From contig NZ_AP029018.1 of the NCBI RefSeq assembly GCF_037076525.1, positions 124,001 to 188,000 of the forward strand: a DNA stretch of 64,000 nucleotides, read 5' to 3'. The position numbers were made by a program, and so were the translations under genes. Source of the stretch: Selenomonas sp. TAMA-11512. GTDB lineage: Bacteria > Bacillota > Negativicutes > Selenomonadales > Selenomonadaceae. This document shows positions 7,948 to 14,765 of the stretch, piece by piece (position 1 is the first letter of the stretch; each line of letters starts with the position of its first letter). Below the pieces are notes generated by a model that was not told the origin of the DNA, did not search any database, and saw only the letters and a list, made by a program, of their open reading frames with translations.

Positions 7948-9117
7948 TCAGTGGTGGAAGAGGCGGATGTGGGTCATCGCCATCGTGATGCCGTACTTGT
8001 TCGCTGTCTCGATGACGTGGTCGTCGCGGATGGAGCCGCCGGACTGCGCGATGTAGGAGACGCCGGACTTCCTTGCGCGTTCGACGTTGTCACCGAAGGG
8101 GAAGAACGCGTCTGAGGCGCAGGAGACGCCTTTGATATCGGCGAGATACGCCTTTTTCTCTTCATGGGTAAAGGGTGCGGGTTTCTCTGTGAAGATACGC
8201 TTCCAGTCGTCTGTCTCGAGGAGGTCTTCCGCCTCCTCGCCCAGGTAGACGTCGATGGCGTTGTCGCGATCCGGGCGGCGCACGTCATCGCGGAACGGCA
8301 GGCCGAGCACGCGCGGGCTCTGGCGGAGCTGCCAGATATCCGCCTTGCTGCCGGCGAGGCGCGTGCAGTGGACACGAGACTGCTGTCCCGCGCCGATGCC
8401 GATCGCCTGACCGTCCTGCGCGTAGCAGACGGAGTTCGACTGGGTATACTTCAGGGTGATGAGCGCGATGAGGAGGTCGCGCTTCGCGCCCTCGGGGAGG
8501 TCTTTCGACGTCGTGACGATGTCGGAGAGACAGGATGAATCAATCTTCAGGTTGTTGCGCTCCTGTTCGAAGTGAATGCCGAAGACGGTTTTTTCCTCGA
8601 GGACGGGCGGCGCATAGGAGGGATCCATTTGCAGGACGAGGTAGGCGCCCTTGCGTTTGCTCTTCAGGATGTCGAGCGCCTCGGCAGAATAAGAGGGCGC
8701 GATGATGCCGTCGGAGACTTCACGGGCGAGGAAGGACGCGGTCTGCGCGTCGCACGCGTCGGAGAGGGCAACAAAGTCGCCGTAGGAGGACATGCGGTCG
8801 GCGCCGCGCGCGCGAACGTAAGCGGTCGCCACGGGACTGAGAGCGATGCCCTCGACAAAGTAGGCTTTCTCGAGCGTCTCGGAGAGGGGCACGGCGACAG
8901 CGGCGCCCGCCGGGCTGACGTGCTTGAAGGATGCGGCGGCAGGGAGTCCCGTCGCCTCTTTCAGCTCCGTGACGAGCTGCCAGGCGTTCAAGGCGTCGAG
9001 GAGGTTGATGTAACCGGGCTTTCCGTTCAGGACGGTGAAGGGCAGCGCACCGTCGGTGAAGACGCGCGCCGAGGATTGGTTGGGGTTGCAGCCGTATTTC
9101 AGGGCGATTTCGTTCAT
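7948..9117 (-). CDS. stand-alone phosphoribosylaminoimidazolecarboxamide (AICAR) formyltransferase
   Basis: Catalyses formylation of AICAR to FAICAR with 10-formyltetrahydrofolate, the penultimate step of IMP synthesis. The 389-residue protein covers only the AICAR transformylase half of PurH: YGCNPNQSSARV at the N-terminus, SFKHVSPAGAAVAVP with the catalytic Lys-His pair near residues 67-68, QSNSVCYAQDGQAIGIGAGQ centrally and the closing MTHIRLFHH. The IMP cyclohydrolase domain is absent, so that step must be encoded elsewhere. The start at 9117 is the first residue that aligns with the family, although the ribosome binding site is weak (GAAAGGAACG). The 5' leader contains a repeat element that may be a MITE. 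Confidence 0.9.
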   Translation of the reverse strand: MNEIALKYGCNPNQSSARVFTDGALPFTVLNGKPGYINLLDALNAWQLVTELKEATGLPAAASFKHVSPAGAAVAVPLSETLEKAYFVEGIALSPVATAYVRARGADRMSSYGDFVALSDACDAQTASFLAREVSDGIIAPSYSAEALDILKSKRKGAYLVLQMDPSYAPPVLEEKTVFGIHFEQERNNLKIDSSCLSDIVTTSKDLPEGAKRDLLIALITLKYTQSNSVCYAQDGQAIGIGAGQQSRVHCTRLAGSKADIWQLRQSPRVLGLPFRDDVRRPDRDNAIDVYLGEEAEDLLETDDWKRIFTEKPAPFTHEEKKAYLADIKGVSCASDAFFPFGDNVERARKSGVSYIAQSGGSIRDDHVIETANKYGITMAMTHIRLFHH

Positions 9118-9136
9118 ATCTTCGTTCCTTTCGTTG

Positions 9137-9411
9137 CTAAGGAAACACGGATAAATGCAGCACAGCCATCTTGGCGTATCTTTTCCGCCCTCTCTGCGTC
9201 GGCAAATCCTCCACAGAGCACCACTCTGCGTTCGGTTTACCATGAAACCCCAAGAGGTCAAACCGAAGGAGCAGACCGATTGGTTAGGTTTCTGTAAGGG
9301 CGGAGCGCACAATGTCCGCAAAGCGGACGTTTGTACGTATAGCTTGCCTCCTTGACAGAACGAAAAATCTACACCAATCTGACAAACTTCATTTTATCAG
9401 CGTTTCCCTAA
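9137..9411. mobile_element. MITE-like element with ~19-bp terminal inverted repeats
   Basis: The left end CTAAGGAAACACGGATAAA is an imperfect inverted repeat of the right end TTTATCAGCGTTTCCCTAAG, 275 bases apart. No transposase is encoded. The interior carries one copy of the repeat also present at 39.4 and 41.2 kb. No clear target duplication is visible. It sits between a likely promoter (9470-9498) and the AICAR formyltransferase start. Confidence 0.5.
9237..9343 (-). repeat. dispersed repeat, copy A
   Basis: Reverse complement of a ~107-base sequence also found at 41161-41272 and, more degraded, at 39409-39512. All contain ACAAACGTCC-CTTTG, AATCGGTCTGC-CCTTCGG and a closing TGGTAAA. GTCCGCTTTGCGGAC forms a small hairpin. 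Confidence 0.8.
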
Positions 9412-9469
9412 GGGAGTGAGGTGCGGGTCGCTGGGCAAGCCGCACGGAATCAAACATATACATAATTAT

Positions 9470-9498
9470 AGCATACATGGATGACGCAGGCTTGTAAA
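9470..9498 (-). promoter_or_regulatory. candidate promoter for the AICAR formyltransferase gene
   Basis: Minus-strand TTTACA, 17-base spacer, TATGCT. Transcription would run through the MITE-like element before reaching the start codon at 9117. Confidence 0.45.
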
Positions 9499-9504
9499 AT
9501 ATTT

Positions 9505-9656
9505 GGTTTTTACCGCACAGGAGGTAAAAAGCGGTCGATGTATTGCGCGGGTGCTCTGTCTCTGCCGAAAGCGCGCATCGGCAAAGCGTCAGCCGCACGC
9601 TGTTTGTCCGCATATATGCGAAAAGGGAGCGACTCGATGCCGGGTCGTCTTTTTTC
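9505..9656 (+). other. structured intergenic segment, unassigned
   Basis: Stem-forming blocks follow each other: TTTTTACC/GGTAAAAA (overlapping ACCGC/GCGGT, mutually exclusive), TGCCGA/TCGGCA, and GACTCG-ATGC-CGGGTC followed by GTCTTTTTT, which looks like an intrinsic terminator at about 9629-9653. No coding content is convincing. It may be a small RNA or an attenuator; I do not recognise a known class. Confidence 0.3.
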
Positions 9657-9736
9657 ATTTGCATCTCTTTGCGCTAGGATAGACGTGCGCAACATATTTG
9701 AGAAGCCGGCTTCTCACTGAAGGAAAGGTGAGAAGA

Positions 9737-10369
9737 ATGAAACGTGAATATCCCAGACATAAGATCTCGACCGAAGCGCTCGTCGCCCTCGCCCAGCTCG
9801 GCAACAAGCCCGCGCTGGAGACGCTGTGCGTGCGATTCTGCGCGCTGCTCCACAAGGCATCTCGACAGAACTACCTCCGTACGATGGAAGAAGATGCGTA
9901 TCAGACCGTGTCGGAATCGTTTCTGAAGGCGGTGCGGGACTATGACTTCTCTCGCGGCACGCCGTTTGAGGGATACGTCAAGCGAAAGGTCTACGGCGAT
10001 CTTCTGACGTGGTTTCGATCCGTGCGCCGTCGCTGGGACAGGGAGGTCACGCCGTCCGCCACCGAGTCGGGCGAGGACTTCTTTGATCTCGTGGAAGGTG
10101 ATGCTTCACCCGAGGCGAGTGTCGTTCTGCGGGAGAGCCTGCGGCAGGCGATTGCCGTGCTCACGGAGAGGGAGCGGCGCATCCTGCAGCTGCTCTATGT
10201 GGAGGGGCGCACGCTCAAAGAGGTGTCCGCAGCCGTCGCGCTCTCCGTCAAGGGCGTATTCTCCGCGCGGACGAGAATCCTGAAGAAGCTGCGTAACGTG
10301 ATGGAAGCGGGAGAGCGGGCGTGCCTGTCCGCAGCACCCGGACAGGCGGCAGCTCCGGCTCCTGTATAG
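9737..10369 (+). CDS. sigma-70-family RNA polymerase sigma factor
   Basis: A 210-residue protein with sigma region 2 (about residues 15-95; YQTVSESFLKAVRDYDFSRGTPFEGYVKRKVYGD) and region 4 (about 130-185; LTERERRILQLLYVEGRTLKEVSAAVALSVKGV), with no region 3 between them, so it resembles ECF/SigH-like factors. The tail is Ala/Pro-rich. The start at 9737 sits behind AGGAAAGGTGAG; a longer version from 9698 lacks this. No anti-sigma gene is adjacent. The next gene, 92 bases downstream with its own promoter, encodes a ComK-like protein, so a role in a developmental or competence-like programme is possible but unproven. Confidence 0.8.
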   Translation: MKREYPRHKISTEALVALAQLGNKPALETLCVRFCALLHKASRQNYLRTMEEDAYQTVSESFLKAVRDYDFSRGTPFEGYVKRKVYGDLLTWFRSVRRRWDREVTPSATESGEDFFDLVEGDASPEASVVLRESLRQAIAVLTERERRILQLLYVEGRTLKEVSAAVALSVKGVFSARTRILKKLRNVMEAGERACLSAAPGQAAAPAPV

Positions 10370-10387
10370 GAGGGGAATGAATGGATG

Positions 10388-10416
10388 TTGCAAAATCCGA
10401 ACGTATATGCTATATT
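10388..10416 (+). promoter_or_regulatory. promoter upstream of the ComK-like gene
   Basis: TTGCAA, exactly 17 bases, TATATT. It lies in the gap between the sigma-factor stop and the start at 10461, whose AGGAGG is at about 10449-10454. Confidence 0.55.
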
Positions 10417-10460
10417 ATTTCAGAACAAATGTTTTAATACTATAAGCAGGAGGTTTTGTC

Positions 10461-11003
10461 ATGAGAAAAGCTTTGGTTAGTGAGATGCTGCCCGAGGACG
10501 GGCGAATTACGGCGATACTGCCGGCGTATACGGAGAAGGGGGACGCGACGCGCATCCTGCTCTCGACGGGAGAGGAGGTTCTGCTTGCCGTGCGGACAAA
10601 GCGCGCCCTTGAGCTGCTCGCGGCGCGTCACTGCCAAAGCCTGGAACTCCTTCGACGATGGGGGCGGCGGCACGTCAACGGGATGAACGGCCTCGCTCTC
10701 GCGATGGCTCCAGAGCTGGTGCTGCTCCCTCTGCGTGTGCGCGCGCCGCGCGTACGCGGAGACGCGACGCTCGGCTTTATCAATGTCGCCCTCGGCGAGG
10801 TGCGGCTTCGACCGGTGGAGATGGGAACGGAGCTTATCCTGCCGACGGGGCAGCCGATCCGCAGCCTCTGGCAGGCGGCGACGGTGCGGCGTCATTTGCT
10901 GTCGGCACGTCTTCTCGCCCATCAGAGAGAAGCCGAAGCGGCCGCCGTGTTTTTCCGCCGATTCCGGGGGATGTTCGTGGACGGCAGGAGAGAGAATGCA
11001 TGA
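10461..11003 (+). CDS. ComK-like protein (putative competence transcription factor family)
   Basis: A 180-residue protein that I align by eye with ComK. Shared features in order are an N-terminal ITAILP strand, a central Cys followed by paired Arg (RHCQSLELLRRWGRR), a hydrophobic ELVLLPLRVRAPRVRG segment, a GFINVALGEV segment, then LPTGQPI and a closing QAATVRRHLLSARLL helix. ComK is the master activator of competence genes in Bacillus, binding AT-rich DNA. Similarity is low, so the name is a hypothesis. The gene follows a sigma-factor gene and precedes a kinase-like gene, all on the plus strand. A short inverted repeat overlaps its stop codon. Confidence 0.45.
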   Translation: MRKALVSEMLPEDGRITAILPAYTEKGDATRILLSTGEEVLLAVRTKRALELLAARHCQSLELLRRWGRRHVNGMNGLALAMAPELVLLPLRVRAPRVRGDATLGFINVALGEVRLRPVEMGTELILPTGQPIRSLWQAATVRRHLLSARLLAHQREAEAAAVFFRRFRGMFVDGRRENA

Positions 11004-11126
11004 CAATTCTCTCTCTATTTGATATAATAAGTATGCAATAGAGGGGACTGCGTCCTCCGTGTCTCATCCGAAAGGGGAGACAAGGGAATCCGACACTTCG
11101 TACGGTAGGATAGTGAGGTGAGCGAG

Positions 11127-11936
11127 ATGAGCGAATTACATGAGGTGAGAACGGCGGAACGCATCGAGCGTGTCGAGCATGAACTCGCGGCGCACGGGAC
11201 GGAGCGGATCTTCTCGTTTTTCGATGAGGAGTCGAATCGCACGGTCTATGTCAAGCAGGCAGAGCCTGTGCACAACGCGGCATGGCTGCGATTTTCCCGC
11301 TGGGCGACCATTACGCTGGGGCTCGGCATCCTGCAGCCGGGCGCGGATCCCGACGGGGAGAAAGCGCTTCGCTTGGAGGCGGGCCGTCTCCGACGTCTGC
11401 AGGATCGCGGCATCTCGGTCCCCGAGGTCTACGCGGCGGGGTACAACTGGATCGCGCTCTATGACGCGGGAGAGAACGCGGCGGTCTGCATCCGGAAGGA
11501 TGTGTGCTCCTATGAGGAGAAGCGTCGGCTGATCGTCGCGGCGGCGGAAAACCTCGCGTCCCTTCACTCGATGGGGCTGCATCACGGTCGTCCGCACCTC
11601 AAGGATATGCTGTGGGACGGAGAGACGATCTCGCTCCTCGACTTTGAGGACGGATACCTGATTGATGTGGCGCGGGAAAAGCGCATCATGCGCGATCTCC
11701 TGCTGTTTCTGCAGAGCATCTACAAGGAAGCGGCGGAGGCGGGAAAGGACTGTGGCCCGGAGCTTGCGCAGCTCGCGTTCTCGACGTACGCGGCGAAGGA
11801 GACGTACTACGCGTCGTACGCGAAAAAGTACTTCGGCGATCTCTCCGTGCTGTATCTGCTGCTCGGCATCCTGCGCTGCGCGGGGTCGGATCTCGAGAGC
11901 GTATATCAGACACTGAAGCTGTTTCGGCAGGCATAA
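11127..11936 (+). CDS. protein-kinase-fold protein, InaA/Kdo-kinase-like
   Basis: A 269-residue protein with features of the atypical kinase fold used by lipopolysaccharide (Kdo/heptose) kinases: an N-terminal VYVKQAEP strand with the putative ATP-anchoring Lys near residue 48, ALRLEAGRLRRLQDRGISVPEVYA (helix plus strand typical of the group), a loop HHGRPHLKDMLWDG replacing the canonical HGDLHPGN, and LLDFEDG as the metal-binding DFG equivalent. The usual Asp of the catalytic loop is missing (GRPH in place of GDLH), so activity is uncertain. The start at 11127 follows GAGGTGAGCGAG; GTG at 11118 is an alternative. The substrate is unknown. Confidence 0.6.
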   Translation: MSELHEVRTAERIERVEHELAAHGTERIFSFFDEESNRTVYVKQAEPVHNAAWLRFSRWATITLGLGILQPGADPDGEKALRLEAGRLRRLQDRGISVPEVYAAGYNWIALYDAGENAAVCIRKDVCSYEEKRRLIVAAAENLASLHSMGLHHGRPHLKDMLWDGETISLLDFEDGYLIDVAREKRIMRDLLLFLQSIYKEAAEAGKDCGPELAQLAFSTYAAKETYYASYAKKYFGDLSVLYLLLGILRCAGSDLESVYQTLKLFRQA

Positions 11937-12053
11937 GGTGATGGCTGCGGCGTCCTCGCGGGGTGTCCCGCATTTTTGTGAAACAGCCGGTCTGCCCGCG
12001 TCGCTCGGCGCCGTGCGCTTGCAAGGGATAGTATAGGAAAAACGCATATATTT

Positions 12054-12101
12054 AGCCCCGGTACGTTCCCCATGACGGGAAAGGTGCCGGGGCTCTTTTT
12101 G
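12054..12101 (+). terminator. intrinsic terminator between convergent genes
   Basis: AGCCCCGGTAC and GTGCCGGGGCT form a stem of about 11 bp followed by CTTTTTG. It ends the kinase-like gene on the plus strand and may also serve the convergent exonuclease gene. Confidence 0.8.
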
Positions 12102-12106
12102 TCGTC

Positions 12107-12793
12107 CTATTTCTTCCAGAGCGGGAGGACATCCCTGCCGTCCTGGGGCTTGTAGGTGATGCGCGTGATGGCCTCGTGCGGCTTCGGCGCGCCGAACTTC
12201 GGATTGTAGCCGAATATGTCGACGTAGCTGATGAGATCGGGCTTCTCGCGCTCCATGGCGTCGAGGACGGCGACGGTCGCCTTCGCGTCATCCGTGGCGC
12301 GATGGGAGTTCTCCTCGTCGACGCCGTACGCCCCGATCGCGTCGATCAGCTTGTGCGGATAGGGCCGCCGGTCGCGGTATACGGTCAGGGCATCGAGGAA
12401 GTGGGCGCGGCGCAGGCAGATGTCGAGGCGGAAGCTCTTCAGGAAATGGTACAGAAAGAGGAGGTCAAACTGCGCGTTGTAGGCGACGATGAGTGTGCGG
12501 TCGCCGGAGAGCTGCGCGGCAATGTGCTCCGCCGCGTGCTTTTTGTCGACGCCTTCGCTTGTCAGCTGCGCATCGGTGATGCCCGTAAGCTCGACGATCT
12601 TCGGGGGGAGGCGCTTGCCCTTCGAGAGGCGGATGAGGAGATTGAGGTCGGTCGTGTCCTTCGTGGAGACAGCCCCCTTTTGGAGGCGGACGCCGCCGTA
12701 TTCGATGATCTCCTCGGAAAACGCGGAGAAGCCGGTCGTTTCGGTATCCAGGGTGACGATGTTGTCGAAGTGATGAAACAGTGAATTCAGCAT
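12107..12793 (-). CDS. DnaQ-type 3'-5' exonuclease (polymerase III epsilon-like)
   Basis: A 228-residue DEDD-superfamily exonuclease. Exo I is NIVTLDTETTGF (the DxE pair near residue 16), Exo II is LIVAYNAQFDLLFL, and Exo III is SHRATDDAKATVAVLDAM, giving the DEDDh arrangement (His and Asp five residues apart). Size and lack of polymerase or helicase domains fit a free epsilon-like proofreading or repair nuclease, not PolC. The start at 12793 has GGGAG. It lies downstream of gltX-tRNA-Glu but beyond a strong terminator, so it is probably a separate unit. Confidence 0.85.
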   Translation of the reverse strand: MLNSLFHHFDNIVTLDTETTGFSAFSEEIIEYGGVRLQKGAVSTKDTTDLNLLIRLSKGKRLPPKIVELTGITDAQLTSEGVDKKHAAEHIAAQLSGDRTLIVAYNAQFDLLFLYHFLKSFRLDICLRRAHFLDALTVYRDRRPYPHKLIDAIGAYGVDEENSHRATDDAKATVAVLDAMEREKPDLISYVDIFGYNPKFGAPKPHEAITRITYKPQDGRDVLPLWKK

Positions 12794-12874
12794 ATGATGA
12801 TCTCCCGTAAAAATCGCGTTCCTGCCGGCGCTAAGGCCGTCCTGTCCTGCTTTAATACTGATGAACGAGCGATA

Positions 12875-12906
12875 CAAAAAAGCCGAAACACGTCTGTGCT
12901 TCGGCT
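12875..12906 (-). terminator. intrinsic terminator of the gltX - tRNA-Glu transcript
   Basis: On the minus strand AGCCGAA and TTCGGCT pair around a 12-base loop and are followed by TTTTTT. It lies 9 bases beyond the 3' end of the tRNA. Confidence 0.85.
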
Positions 12907-12914
12907 GTAAAGGC

Positions 12915-12989
12915 TGGTGACTCCTATGGGATTCGAACCCATGAACCCGCCGTGAGAGGGCGGTGTCTTAACCACTTGACGAAGGAGCC
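12915..12989 (-). tRNA. tRNA-Glu (anticodon CTC)
   Basis: Complete cloverleaf on the minus strand: acceptor GGCTCCT/AGGAGTC, D-arm GTCAAGTGGTTAAGAC, anticodon stem CCGCC/GGCGG with loop CTCTCAC (anticodon CTC), T-arm GGGTTCGAATCCC and an encoded CCA. It starts 24 bases past the gltX stop with no terminator between, so gltX mRNA and its cognate tRNA are probably transcribed together. Confidence 0.95.
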
Positions 12990-13013
12990 TCATGAACAAT
13001 AGAAATTATACTA

Positions 13014-14459
13014 TTATGCTTCCAGCTTGTCAATGCTTTTTTTGTACCTTTCCAGAGAGTTTTCTTTGCCCAGGATGTAGAGGACTTCGGTGAGGCCTCC
13101 GGGCGTGACGGGCTGACCCGCGACGGCGATGCGCAGAGGCCACATGACGGCGCCTTTTTTCAGGCCCGTCGACTCGACGAACGGATCGAGCGCGGCGTTG
13201 ATGCCGTCGGGCGTCCAGTCGGTGATCGACTCGAGCACGGGGAGAGCCTGGGGGAGGATTTCCCGTGCGCCCTCGACGGTCGTCTTGTTGCGCTTGTTGA
13301 CAAAGGCGTCGAGTGCGTAGTCGGGCATTTCTTTCAGGAAGCCGATCGTGGCGGGGATTTCGGAGAACTTCGCGAGACGGGACTGCAGGATCCCTGCGAG
13401 ATAGTCCCACTTCTCGTCGATGTGCGCCGGCAGATCGCCCGCGAAAGGCTTTGCGAGCGCGGCGAACTTCGCAGGATCCATCGCCTTGAAGTACTCGCCG
13501 TTCATCCAGTCCAGCTTTTGGTAGTCGAAGAGAGCCGGGGACTTCGAGAGTCCGTCGGCGGAGAATTCTCTGATGAGCTCGTCCATCGTGAAGATTTCCT
13601 GCGTGCCCTTGGGCGACCAGCCGAGCAGGGCGACGTAGTTCGTGACAGCTTCGGGGAGGTAGCCGAGGTCGATGAGGTCACCGAAGTTCACGGCGCCGTG
13701 GCGCTTGGACAGTTTGGAGGTCTTGCCGTCCGCGTCCTTGCCCATGACGGGTGGAAGGTGGAGGAAAGCGGGCGGCGTCCAGCCGAAGAATTTGTAGAGG
13801 AGCACGTGCTTGGGCGCGGAGGTGATGTACTCGGCGCCGCGGATGACGTGGCTGATCGCCATGAGGTGGTCGTCGACGACGTTGGCGAAGTTGTACGTTG
13901 GAAGTCCGTCGCGCTTGAGGAGGATCTGATCCTCGAGCTCGCTGTTTTCAAACGTGATGAGGCCGTGGACGAGATCCATATACGTCGTCGTGCCCGTCAG
14001 CGGCATGCGCTGGCGGATGACATAGGCGTCGCCCGCGTCGAGGTGCGCCCGGATCTCTTCCTCGGAGAGATCGCGGCAGTGACGGTCGTAGCCGGAGAAG
14101 TCGGTCTTGTGCGCATCCTTGTCCTTGGGATCGCAGAAGCAGCGATAGGCATGCCCGCTTTCGAGGAGCTTCTCGGCGTACTCGCGGTAGATCTCCCTGC
14201 GCTCGGTCTGGACGTAAGGACCGTAGTCGCCGCCCTCTTTCGGGCCCTCATCGACATAGATGTGTGCGGCGGCAAGCGTCTTCTCGATAAAGTCGACGGC
14301 TCCTTCGACGAGGCGTTCCTGATCCGTGTCCTCGATGCGCAGGATGAAGGTGCCGTTCTGCGACTTGGCGAAGAGGTAGCCGTAGAGCGCGGTGCGAAGA
14401 TTGCCGATGTGCATGAAGCCGGTTGGGCTGGGGGCAAAGCGTGTGCGAATTGCAGACAT
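13014..14459 (-). CDS. gltX: glutamyl-tRNA synthetase
   Basis: Class I synthetase of 481 residues that charges tRNA-Glu (and, where GatCAB is used, tRNA-Gln) with glutamate. The HIGH-type motif PSPTGFMHIGN is at about residues 10-20 and the KMSKS-type loop KLSKRHG at about 249-255. Full length for the family, with the C-terminal anticodon-binding domain intact. The start at 14459 has AAGGAGG. A near-consensus promoter lies at 14569-14597, and tRNA-Glu follows directly on the same transcript. Confidence 0.97.
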   Translation of the reverse strand: MSAIRTRFAPSPTGFMHIGNLRTALYGYLFAKSQNGTFILRIEDTDQERLVEGAVDFIEKTLAAAHIYVDEGPKEGGDYGPYVQTERREIYREYAEKLLESGHAYRCFCDPKDKDAHKTDFSGYDRHCRDLSEEEIRAHLDAGDAYVIRQRMPLTGTTTYMDLVHGLITFENSELEDQILLKRDGLPTYNFANVVDDHLMAISHVIRGAEYITSAPKHVLLYKFFGWTPPAFLHLPPVMGKDADGKTSKLSKRHGAVNFGDLIDLGYLPEAVTNYVALLGWSPKGTQEIFTMDELIREFSADGLSKSPALFDYQKLDWMNGEYFKAMDPAKFAALAKPFAGDLPAHIDEKWDYLAGILQSRLAKFSEIPATIGFLKEMPDYALDAFVNKRNKTTVEGAREILPQALPVLESITDWTPDGINAALDPFVESTGLKKGAVMWPLRIAVAGQPVTPGGLTEVLYILGKENSLERYKKSIDKLEA

Positions 14460-14460
14460 T

Positions 14461-14553
14461 TTATATCCTCCTTGGCGGATGGTTCTTTCCTTCTATATAC
14501 ATGTCAGGACTTGCTCCGCGATGCCGGGGCTTGTCATAGGCGCCGCCGAACAT
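14461..14553 (-). CDS. possible 30-codon leader ORF upstream of gltX
   Basis: An ATG at 14553 behind TAGGAT opens 30 codons ending in TAA one base before the gltX ATG; its last codons contain the gltX ribosome binding site. The encoded peptide begins MFGGAYDKPRHRG and is not Glu-rich. It could couple translation to gltX or be chance. Confidence 0.2.
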   Translation of the reverse strand: MFGGAYDKPRHRGASPDMYIEGKNHPPRRI

Positions 14554-14568
14554 CGTAATATCCTAGCA

Positions 14569-14597
14569 AGTATACAATAAATGGAGTGACAAATCAA
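14569..14597 (-). promoter_or_regulatory. promoter of gltX
   Basis: Minus-strand TTGATT, 17-base spacer, TATACT, giving a leader of about 105 bases before the gltX start. Confidence 0.6.
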
Positions 14598-14646
14598 ATC
14601 TCACTTTTGCTGCGGGGAAAAACATGTGCGGAGATGATCAGGCTGA

Positions 14647-14665
14647 ATTTATCAGTGCTTTCTAA
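14647..14665 (+). repeat. solitary copy of the MITE-end motif
   Basis: ATTTATCAGTGCTTTCTAA matches the end motif TTTATCAGCGTTTCCCTAA at 9393-9411 and TTTATCAGTGCTTCCTAA at 41287-41304. No partner end is seen nearby. Confidence 0.4.
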
Positions 14666-14765
14666 CAGGAAATAGAGGATGAATGGAGAAATAAGTATAT
14701 ACTGAACAATTTTGCGAAAACATACGGTATGCACGCTGCTCTTGATTGGTTAGGGGGGCATTAAA

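Noticed and set aside
9155-9355. 66-codon open frame inside the MITE-like element, similar to one at 40912-41286 (minus)
   Set aside because: The similarity reflects the nucleotide repeat. The third copy does not keep the frame well, and no ribosome binding site accompanies them.
9537-9719. Open frame beginning MYCAGALSLPKAR after AGGAGG
   Set aside because: The spacing from AGGAGG is long, it crosses a terminator-like hairpin with TTTTTT, and the product looks random. Treated as structured noncoding DNA.
13422-14558. 378-codon open frame antisense to gltX
   Set aside because: gltX is complete with HIGH and KLSKR motifs; the antisense frame is a GC-bias shadow without a ribosome binding site or known fold.
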